NCBI GenBank assembly: GCA_965644295.1
Contig: CBFFRP010000461.1
Coordinates: 1 to 64,000, forward strand
Reading direction: 5' to 3'
From: Paraphysomonas bandaiensis
Lineage: Eukaryota > Chrysophyceae
DNA: 64,000 nt
Part shown: piece by piece, positions 30,227 to 37,611 of the stretch
Position numbering within the stretch: the stretch's first letter is position 1
Layout of the letters: every line of letters begins with the position of its first letter
The notes under the pieces: generated by a model
Databases searched by the model: none
What the model saw: the letters and a program-made list of their open reading frames with translations, nothing else
What the model was told of the DNA's origin: nothing
Translations under genes and position numbers: made by a program

Positions 30227-30484
30227 ATGTTAATCGATGTAATTATTAAGTATAAAAAAAAAAGTGGCCCACTCTGTTTAGAACTCTTTGAATCATTAGA
30301 CCATTCTAAATTTACCGCTCGTAGTGTACAATTCTTTAAAGAAATAGACCATTCTAAATTTAACGCTCGTAGTTCTAACCCTAATTTGTTTTGGCATGAT
30401 TATACAATAAATATTAAAGACTTTGAAGAATTTGTCATGCATTTTGAAGATGTAATTGATGTAATTCATGTAAGAATAATATAA
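30227..30484 (+). CDS. PLV small protein of unknown function with a duplicated motif
   Basis: 86 codons from the ATG at 30227 (after TATATACA). It contains a direct repeat, DHSKFTARS and DHSKFNARS, 18 residues apart, and an acidic tail. No family recognised. Lies in the gap between the second fibre and the replication block. Confidence 0.4.
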   Translation: MLIDVIIKYKKKSGPLCLELFESLDHSKFTARSVQFFKEIDHSKFNARSSNPNLFWHDYTINIKDFEEFVMHFEDVIDVIHVRII

Positions 30485-30640
30485 TAAAACTGAGGGTTTT
30501 TTAAACAAAATTGGGGGTTTTATTTCTAAAATTAAGGGTTTTTATATAAATCAAGGTTTTTATATAAAAATTGGGGGTTTTTATTTCTAAAATTAAGGGT
30601 TTTTATATAAATCAAGGTTTTTATATAAAAATTGGGATTT
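30485..30640. repeat. Tandem repeat of about 70 bp
   Basis: Units contain ATTGGGGGTTTTTATTTC, AAATTAAGGGTTTTTATAT and AAATCAAGGTTTTTATAT, about two and a half copies. G-tracts on one strand give a strong purine/pyrimidine bias. No ORF. Confidence 0.75.
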
Positions 30641-31248
30641 TGTCGTTTTGTTTTATAGCAAAATGGCTGCTATGAGAGTTCCAAACCATTGTTGTAAAGG
30701 AATTCCCCCAAAAATGGTTTGGAACCCTCATACGTGTTAATGTGGTCCAAGCCTAGCATTAACAGTATTTGAATTCCATTTTTTTTCAGAAAAACGCTTT
30801 CTATGTGGCGGCATAGGGTTTCGAACCAGGCTGAACAGAACTGCCGCCACAGATTCTACCCAGTAGGCCGAAAACCACGTATTTCCTAACCATCACAACA
30901 TGATTTAAATATATAAATGTAATATTTTTAGTCTGTATATTTTCTGTATTTTTGTGTTGTTGTTGTGATGCTGTTGTGTTGTTGTTGTGATGCTGTTGTG
31001 TTGTTTGTGTGTCTACGAGTATATATATACATTATATATATATTCATTCATAATATTCATTGTCATTGTGTCTATATCATTGTGATATATAACAAGCATG
31101 GAAATAAAGGAAATATGATGTCATTATGAGTGCATATCAGGTATATTGTCTTTGTTTGGTTATATGTGTCGTATTCATTATATTCATTGTTGTTGTTATG
31201 TGGGGTTCTTCTTCTTTCTCACAAGCATTTGTGAAAACCCCAAAGGCT
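30641..31248. other. Intergenic stretch of the PLV
   Basis: No supportable ORF. It holds the hairpin above, an imperfect TGTTGTTGTGATGCTG repeat (30955-31005) and AT runs. This is the largest non-coding interval inside the element apart from the terminal repeats. Confidence 0.5.
30804..30851. other. Strong hairpin with tRNA-like B-box motif
   Basis: TGTGGCGGCA (30804-30813) is the exact reverse complement of TGCCGCCACA (30842-30851), a 10-bp GC-rich stem in an AT-rich element. Between the arms the minus strand reads GGTTCGAAACC, like a polymerase III B box; further along on that strand is GGCCTACTGGGTAGA, A-box-like. A full tRNA cloverleaf cannot be folded by eye. Confidence 0.5.
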
Positions 31249-31455
31249 TCATTTCTTTCTTTCTTCTAACATCTTTTTCTCTTCTTGTGTTCTCTTGCAT
31301 AATACTGTCTTATAGTGCAATTTGATTCTGTTTTTACAAACTTCCCTATCACATAACTCACATTTGACCTTTTCACAATTATAAGCTATGAGTTTGTCTC
31401 TGTTCTTCTTGTAGTATTCCTTTTGATAAGCAATATTCTTTTCTGACTTATTCAT
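31249..31455 (-). CDS. PLV small C2HC zinc-finger protein
   Basis: 68 codons. The N-terminal YQKEYYKKNRDKLIAYN and the following CELCDREVCKNRIKLHYKTVLC form a pattern I know from many short proteins of algal large DNA viruses and PLVs (aromatic/basic helix, then Cys-x2-Cys, His and Cys). It probably binds zinc and perhaps nucleic acid. The function is unknown. Confidence 0.6.
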   Translation of the reverse strand: MNKSEKNIAYQKEYYKKNRDKLIAYNCEKVKCELCDREVCKNRIKLHYKTVLCKRTQEEKKMLEERKK

Positions 31456-31554
31456 GTATGTTATAATAATACTATATATTTTTATTTTTTTAAATGACTT
31501 TATATAAAATTAAGCAAATAGATATTTCATATTTTATATATACACATAATATAT

Positions 31555-32571
31555 ATGAATAAGAAATCATTCAACGACATAATAAAGAAACTTGATATTG
31601 ATGAAACATTTACAAAAGAAGGAAAGAAACAAAAGAAATTTAATAGCATTAGAAAGAATACAGTTCAAAAAGCTAATTATAATATGATGGCTGATTTATT
31701 GGAACTTCCTACAACTTCAAAAGGATATAGATACTGTTTCGTTATATGTGATTTATTCAGTAGACGATTTGACATTGAACCAATTAAGAATAAAGATTCT
31801 CAAACTGTCTTAAATGCTATGAAAGAATGCTTTAAACGACCATATATTGATAAACCTTATGCTTCTATAAGAACTGATGACGGAAATGAATTTAAAGGTG
31901 TCTTTTTCAAATACTTACATGATAATTCAATTTTACATAAAGTCGCTTTACCCAACAGACATAAACAAATGGCTAATGTTGAAGCCCTAAATAAGCAATT
32001 AGCAAGACTTTTTAATGGTTATATGAATAAAAAAGAGAAAGAAACAAAGAAAGTATTTCGCGAATGGACTGATATAGTGCCAATAGTTAGAAAAGATTTA
32101 AATGAATTCAGAGAAAATTTAACAGTTAATGAACCTGGATTCATTAACTATTCTATTAAAGCAAAATATAATGTGGGTGATGTTGTTTATGAGAAGCTTG
32201 ACATTCCTGAAAATGCTTTAGGACATAAACAAAATACGAAAAATTTTCGTGTTGGTGATTATAGATATTCACAAATACCAAAGAAGATTATAAGAGTTGT
32301 TTCTTTCACTGATAAACCTTATTACAGATATATATTAGAAGGATTACCTAATACATCTTACTCTGAATATGAACTCATGAAAGCTAAAGATGAAGACGAA
32401 ACAAAATATGAAGTATATAAAATTATTGGAAAGAGAACAAAAAAGAAAAAAGTTGAATATTTGATATGGTGGAAGAACTACAGAAAAAATGAGAGCACAT
32501 GGGAACCTGAGAAAAACTTAATTGAAGATGGATTTCAAGATATGATTAATGATTACAACCAAAATAATTAA
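31555..32571 (+). CDS. PLV retroviral-type (rve) integrase with C-terminal chromodomain
   Basis: 338 codons; the start follows TATATATGAAT. The catalytic D,D-35-E triad is visible: Asp47 (NMMADLLEL), Asp108 (IRTDDGNEF), Glu143 (ANVEALNKQ). No N-terminal H2C2 zinc finger is seen, which is unusual. The C-terminal 55 residues (VYKIIGKRTKKKKVEYLIWW...ESTWEPEKNLI) are a chromodomain with the aromatic residues for methyl-lysine binding. Polintons integrate with this class of enzyme; the chromodomain suggests targeting to marked chromatin. Convergent with the polymerase gene, overlapping it by 4 bp. Confidence 0.9.
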   Translation: MNKKSFNDIIKKLDIDETFTKEGKKQKKFNSIRKNTVQKANYNMMADLLELPTTSKGYRYCFVICDLFSRRFDIEPIKNKDSQTVLNAMKECFKRPYIDKPYASIRTDDGNEFKGVFFKYLHDNSILHKVALPNRHKQMANVEALNKQLARLFNGYMNKKEKETKKVFREWTDIVPIVRKDLNEFRENLTVNEPGFINYSIKAKYNVGDVVYEKLDIPENALGHKQNTKNFRVGDYRYSQIPKKIIRVVSFTDKPYYRYILEGLPNTSYSEYELMKAKDEDETKYEVYKIIGKRTKKKKVEYLIWWKNYRKNESTWEPEKNLIEDGFQDMINDYNQNN

Positions 32572-34010
32572 CATTCATGCATTTCATCTTTACCCATCAA
32601 TTTATTTGTTCTATGTGAATATAAGCGCTTACACTTTTTACACTTATGGAAATAAGTATTTGTATTTTTCCATAATATATTGCCTGTTGTCTTTGATTCT
32701 TTTAATGGTTTGTATTCGTCTTTAAATTCGTGTTTTCTGTTTAATACTATGCCGTCAGTATGAATTCTTATTATATCATTTAATATGCCTTCTCTATCTA
32801 TCATTTCAGCTACAAAACAACGACAATATGACATTAAAAAAGGCTTCATTCTTGCTATGTTGTATTTATATGGTTGTTCTTTGTCAATCAATGTGAAGTT
32901 TATCTTTATATTATCATCACTGTCTATACTCATCTTCTCTTTCAATACCTTATATTTTGTATTATTCTTATCTGTTATGTCTGAAATATCTTCATCATTA
33001 AGTTTCATAAACTCTTCTTGATTATAATATAGTTTCTTATGTTCACATAAATAACCCCATATACTAGACATTAAATGCTTGATTAACATATTCTTATTCT
33101 TATCTTTCATACTCTTTAATTTGTCATACCAACTTTCAAATATAACTTTGCTATCTATTAAGTCATCTTTGTCATATATCATGGTGTTATAATCTTTCGT
33201 TTGTTCATTAATTTTAAAGTCTAATTCAAAGTTGTCTTTTTGTGAATATGCATATGACAAGTCTATATGAGTATACCAATCATCACTTGAAAATGAAAAC
33301 TTTTTATAAAACTGTGAAGGACTTGTTTTATTATTACATTCTTTAATTGTTATTTTGACATTGTATACTCCATATTTCAACTTTCCTTTTGATAACTTCT
33401 TCATAAACTTATCTTGAGATAATTTTTTAAATTCTGGTTTTGTTGTTGCAATTTTCAAATCACTTTTAGACAGAATATGAGGATAGAAAGCTCCATAGTC
33501 ATATCCATAACACTTTATAACATCATCTTTATATTTCTCATCTAAACAACAAAGACCAGCATTATGACACTTCTCTAAAACATAAGATTCTTTAAAGTTT
33601 ATGTTTTCTAATCTAACCTTCTTATTGTTTATGCTTATACTGTTCTTTTTCATATTTGAGAATCTTACAAAAGTTAGGGTTGCAGCGCTCTTATGATTAT
33701 AATATTTCTTATAAAATATACCATCTTTTAGTAATGTATCGCAACTTTCTTTAAAGTCTTTCATATACTTTATTATTCCTTCTTTCGAACCTTTATAACC
33801 GTCAAACAATTCAAAATAGTTATATTTATTCAATCCATCTTTAAATAACTCGTCTGCATGACAGTTCAAATCATCTTTGTCGTGTGACATGTAATATGTT
33901 TTGCCGTTCTCTCTATAGAAGTATCTTAAATATCTATTTTCGCCTGTTTCTTTGTTATATACTCTTTCTTCACCATTTTTATTGATAAACTTTTTTTTAT
34001 TAAAACTCAT
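32568..34010 (-). CDS. PLV short family-B DNA polymerase without exonuclease domain
   Basis: 480 codons. Palm motifs of family B polymerases are visible: motif A YDYGAFYPHIL (Asp171), motif B KHLMSSIWGYL (Lys311), motif C IRIHTDGI (Asp419). Motif C reads HTD where D-T-D is usual. Protein-primed polymerases of Polintons are normally about twice this length with an exonuclease domain (ExoI-III); I see none here in the first 165 residues. The C-terminus carries CKKC...HEC, a possible zinc site. It should copy the element from its terminal repeats, possibly by protein priming, together with the helicase at 34461. Confidence 0.75.
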   Translation of the reverse strand: MSFNKKKFINKNGEERVYNKETGENRYLRYFYRENGKTYYMSHDKDDLNCHADELFKDGLNKYNYFELFDGYKGSKEGIIKYMKDFKESCDTLLKDGIFYKKYYNHKSAATLTFVRFSNMKKNSISINNKKVRLENINFKESYVLEKCHNAGLCCLDEKYKDDVIKCYGYDYGAFYPHILSKSDLKIATTKPEFKKLSQDKFMKKLSKGKLKYGVYNVKITIKECNNKTSPSQFYKKFSFSSDDWYTHIDLSYAYSQKDNFELDFKINEQTKDYNTMIYDKDDLIDSKVIFESWYDKLKSMKDKNKNMLIKHLMSSIWGYLCEHKKLYYNQEEFMKLNDEDISDITDKNNTKYKVLKEKMSIDSDDNIKINFTLIDKEQPYKYNIARMKPFLMSYCRCFVAEMIDREGILNDIIRIHTDGIVLNRKHEFKDEYKPLKESKTTGNILWKNTNTYFHKCKKCKRLYSHRTNKLMGKDEMHEC

Positions 34011-34082
34011 TACTATATATATTATATATATATAATAATTCTTTATATTATTTTATATTAATTTATATTAATTTATTTTAAT

Positions 34083-34406
34083 TTATGTTTTCACATAGAA
34101 ATCAGCATATACAAAATCAAGAAATTTTTTATCATCTTTAACTTTGTTCTTTAAATATTCTACATCATCCCAATCTTTAATTTCGTTGTCTTTAAAACTC
34201 TTTATTGTTAAGTATCTATTGTCAATGGTTTTTACAGATATGCTTATTTTATGTCTATCTATTCCTTTATCATCTAACAATGCTTTATAAAGTGTTCTTA
34301 TATCATTTATTTGAAACTTATTTCCTGTTTTAGGTCTTACTCTCTTTGCTCCTAACTTGTATTTACCTTTTGATACAATATCAACATTTTTAACCGTAAA
34401 ATTCAT
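34083..34406 (-). CDS. PLV small protein of unknown function in the replication block
   Basis: 107 codons; the start is preceded by TATATATATA on the minus strand. Basic and mixed alpha/beta (KYKLGAKRVRPKTGNKFQIN; HKISISVKTIDNRYLTIKSF). No family recognised. It lies between polymerase and helicase genes on the same strand, so a DNA-binding accessory role is possible. Confidence 0.55.
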   Translation of the reverse strand: MNFTVKNVDIVSKGKYKLGAKRVRPKTGNKFQINDIRTLYKALLDDKGIDRHKISISVKTIDNRYLTIKSFKDNEIKDWDDVEYLKNKVKDDKKFLDFVYADFYVKT

Positions 34407-34460
34407 ATGTATATATATATTAAATATATATATTAATATTTTAAATTGTTTTATATTATT

Positions 34461-36266
34461 TTAAAAAAAACTAGTGAAATTTTTAATGTCTTCATCTGTC
34501 AAATCTGTCTGTTCTGGTAACTTTATAACATTGACATCTTTATTAAGTTTCTTCTCTTCATCTTTCTTCTTATTTGTATTGATTAGTTTATTCTTTGACT
34601 TGTTTATGGTGTTTTTACTAAAGTCAAATAATTTATCCATGTCTTCTAGCTCTTCATTAAGTTTATCTTCTTTTGTTGTCTTCTCATCATTACTCTTCTC
34701 AAGTTCTTTTATTCTTTCTTTCAATTGTTTGATTTCATCTTTCAATGTTTTGACTTTCTCTGCTTCTTCATTAGTATTTTGTTTTTCGTCTTCATTATCT
34801 TCTTCATCATCTTCTTTCACATATGTTCTTTCTCTCACATTATAAAAACAACCTTTTATTCCTGTTACTCTGCATCTTATTTCTCTATCCCAATCTATTT
34901 TAGTTTTTAATAAACTTATCATAGTTTGAGTTGATATGTTTTTACCATGGTATAACTCTTTATATAATCTTACCATATCGTCTTTTCCTATTCTATCTGC
35001 TTTTCCGTTTGTTGTGATTTCTAATTTAGCATCAATGAAATCCTGAAATTTGTCGTTTTCTTGTATCATTTCATCAGTTGCTGTTTGAAAGCTTTCAGGA
35101 CATGGAATTTCATCTCCTTCAATCCACTTATTAGCAAACTTACTTAAAATATCTATCCAAGCATCTAATAAACCTTCAGACACAATATTATCAAGTAAAT
35201 CTCTATTTGTCATATAAATATGTTTTTTTTCATTAACTTTTGATTTGTCAGTCACGAATACAGACTCATGAATATAACCCCTAAATCTTCTCTTTACGCC
35301 TCCGTCAATATTAATATTAGGCATTAGGTTTGCTGAAAATATTGGTAATGCATTATGATTAAAATTATGAACTCCATTTTTATATAATAATTTGCCCTTC
35401 ATTTCACCTTCACAAAATTTTTTAAATGTTGTTGCATTCATTTTGTCACATTTAGGTTCATTTATCCATACCATTCGTATATATGGCTTTCCATGAAATG
35501 ATGAAAAGGTTTTATCTGGGTTCTTATTTGACATTGAGAAGGAGTCTTCTTCTAATGTCTCAAAATAGCATTCAATTGCCTTTTCTGTTATTTGCATGAT
35601 TGTTGATTTTCCATTGCTGCCGACTCCTAATAAAAACAATATCTTTTGTTCTTTTGTTGCTTTTCCTGTAAGTGCTGAACCTAATATATATAAAATAGTT
35701 TCTAAGTCTTCTTTTTTCGGGTATATCTTCTTTAGTATATTTCTTATTTTCTCTCGTTGATATTTTGATGACTTTATATAATCGCGTTTTATATAGTTAC
35801 ATACAAAGTGTTTATTTTGCATTCTTTGTTTAAACTCTAATGTTTTTAAATCAATATAACCATTCTTATAATGTATTTCATAATAGTCAGCTCCGAATTT
35901 TATTTCTTCTTCTTGTAACAACACTGTCAGTTGTGGAAGGTTTTTATTCACATTTGTATTTTCACAAAGCTTATTAAACTCTTTTGTCTTTTGAAGTTCT
36001 ATTAACTGTCTTTGCTCTTTGCTCAAGTTCTTCAAGGATTCAGTTAAATAATTTGTTATCATTGTAATTAATACATTATCTTTGTTTTCACACGTTGCAT
36101 TGTATACAATAAATTTATTGTTATATGTATAAAGTACACCATTTTGAAAGAAGCAATACTTTTTTAGCTTTGATGTTATTATTTGGGCTCTTTCATTTGG
36201 AGATTTGGAATCAATAAGAATAATGATGTCGTCATATGTTAATAAATCTTGTTTTTCAAAATACAT
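34461..36266 (-). CDS. PLV superfamily 3 helicase (D5-like)
   Basis: 601 codons. Residues about 1-200 resemble the D5_N region that precedes SF3 helicases. Walker A is GVGSNGKST (214-222); an SF3 Walker B-like MVWINEPK and motif C-like ALPIFSANLMP with RRFRGYIHE follow. The last 110 residues are a charged coiled coil (DEEDNEDEKQ; KDEIKQLKERIKELEKS). No archaeo-eukaryotic primase motifs are seen at the N-terminus. The enzyme unwinds the element's DNA during replication. Start follows TATATATCATG on the minus strand. Confidence 0.9.
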   Translation of the reverse strand: MYFEKQDLLTYDDIIILIDSKSPNERAQIITSKLKKYCFFQNGVLYTYNNKFIVYNATCENKDNVLITMITNYLTESLKNLSKEQRQLIELQKTKEFNKLCENTNVNKNLPQLTVLLQEEEIKFGADYYEIHYKNGYIDLKTLEFKQRMQNKHFVCNYIKRDYIKSSKYQREKIRNILKKIYPKKEDLETILYILGSALTGKATKEQKILFLLGVGSNGKSTIMQITEKAIECYFETLEEDSFSMSNKNPDKTFSSFHGKPYIRMVWINEPKCDKMNATTFKKFCEGEMKGKLLYKNGVHNFNHNALPIFSANLMPNINIDGGVKRRFRGYIHESVFVTDKSKVNEKKHIYMTNRDLLDNIVSEGLLDAWIDILSKFANKWIEGDEIPCPESFQTATDEMIQENDKFQDFIDAKLEITTNGKADRIGKDDMVRLYKELYHGKNISTQTMISLLKTKIDWDREIRCRVTGIKGCFYNVRERTYVKEDDEEDNEDEKQNTNEEAEKVKTLKDEIKQLKERIKELEKSNDEKTTKEDKLNEELEDMDKLFDFSKNTINKSKNKLINTNKKKDEEKKLNKDVNVIKLPEQTDLTDEDIKNFTSFF

Positions 36267-36325
36267 GATATATATAATAATATTATATTTTATTTTTTTA
36301 AATTGTTTTATATATTTTTTATATA

Positions 36326-37181
36326 TTTTTTAAAACTATTTTGTTTATTGTTTGTTGCGTGTGTGTATTCAACTATTTATTAACCTTCATCTGCTTTTTC
36401 TTTTTGACATCTTTCATGGCCTTTTTAAAATTATCTCTTTAAACCATTTTGCTTTTTAATAATTTTTTAATTGGTAATAACGTAAAAATTATTTTGAATA
36501 GAATAAATTATTTTGAAAAAATATTTTGAAAAAATATTTTGAATAGAATAAATTATTTTGAATAAATATTTTTGATAAATTATTTTGAAAAAATATTTTG
36601 AATAGAATAAATATTTTGAATAGAATAAATATTTTTGATAAATTATTTTGAATAGAATAAATATTTTGAATAGAATAAATATTTTTGATAAATTATTTTG
36701 AAAAAATATTTTGAATAGAAACTGGCATTATGGCACTGGATTTTTATAACATAAACTATATAATAAATTTTACATCATCACCGTTACAACACCACCATCA
36801 TCACCATCATCATCACCACCATCATCATCACCATCACCATTACAACTCTGGCATTTTGGCACTGGCTTTTTATAACATAAACTATATAATAAATTTTATT
36901 TTATAACTTTTTCTAATTTTCATAAAAGCCAAAATGCCAGAAAGCCAAAATGCCAAAACTATATTTTTATTTTATTATAAGATAATTATTTAATATTATA
37001 TAAAGTAATTAATTTTTATTTAAAGTATAGTATTATTAATATTATTATATAAGATAATTATTATATTTAAAGAGAAAAGGAAAGAGTAATAAAACGAAGT
37101 TTTATTACGATACGAGAGCCTTTCTGGCTCAGGAAGAATGCCTAAGCGGCTTAGAGCGACCCCTCGGCCCTCCGCCTCTCT
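36326..37181. repeat. Right inverted terminal repeat of the PLV
   Basis: Inverted copy of 15469-16304. Outer end CCTCCGCCTCTCT at 37181. Slightly longer than the left copy (856 versus 836 bp) mainly from extra TTTTGAATAGAATAAAT units, so the arrays have changed independently. Confidence 0.95.
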
Positions 37182-37335
37182 GTGTGTCATATATTGCAGC
37201 GTTATATTTGTGAGGGTACAAACACATATACACTGTAGGTCACTACACATGCATATATAATTAAGGGTACAGGGTACAGGACATATTCATACACACACAC
37301 AGTATATGGATATAGGAAACCCGGGTTTTCCAGCT

Positions 37336-37436
37336 TTTATAGGAAGTGGGATTTATAGGAAGTGGGATTTATAGGAAGTGGGATTTATAGGAAGTGGAAA
37401 TCGATGAAGTGGGTTTCGATAAAGTGGGTGCACACC
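37336..37436. repeat. Right inverted terminal tandem repeat of the large insert
   Basis: Four units of TTTATAGGAAGTGGGA (16 bp), then degenerate GAAGTGGGTTTCGAT and GTGGGTGCACACC running into TATATATA and the CATA tract. The reverse complement of the repeats at 10322-10450. Confidence 0.6.
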
Positions 37437-37442
37437 TATATA

Positions 37443-37562
37443 TATACATACATACATACATACATACATACGTACATACATACATACATACATACATACA
37501 TACATACATACATACATACATACATACATACATACATACATACATACATACATACATACATA
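37443..37562. repeat. CATA microsatellite at the right edge of the insert
   Basis: Continuation of the CATA-repeat intron that was split by the insert; followed by the conserved TATGGGGGCTCAGGTGATAT block that precedes each 99-nt ankyrin exon. Confidence 0.95.
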
Positions 37563-37611
37563 AATACAGTGTTATGGGGGCTCAGGTGATATGATTGTTA
37601 TTGTTTTATAG

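Larger units (their letters stand above)
15469..37181. mobile_element. Integrated Polinton / polinton-like virus (PLV), 21.7 kb, with inverted terminal repeats
   Basis: Bounded by inverted repeats (15469-16304 and 36326-37181). It holds the full hallmark set: integrase, family-B polymerase, SF3 helicase, FtsK/A32-type packaging ATPase, adenain-like protease, penton-like and major capsid proteins, plus two fibres and a lipase. Base composition is markedly AT-rich compared with flanks, genes have no introns, and start codons sit a few bases after TATATA runs. All core ORFs are open, so it may be recent or still mobile. I could not find a clean target duplication: flanks are ...GACATAT on the left and GTGTGTCATAT on the right. 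Confidence 0.9.

Noticed and set aside
30790-30900. A tRNA gene on the minus strand
   Set aside because: A- and B-box-like motifs are present, but no acceptor or anticodon stem can be paired; reported only as a hairpin.
37020-37250. Minus-strand ORF across the right PLV boundary
   Set aside because: It runs from flanking DNA into the ITR and has no homologous partner at the left ITR; probably chance.
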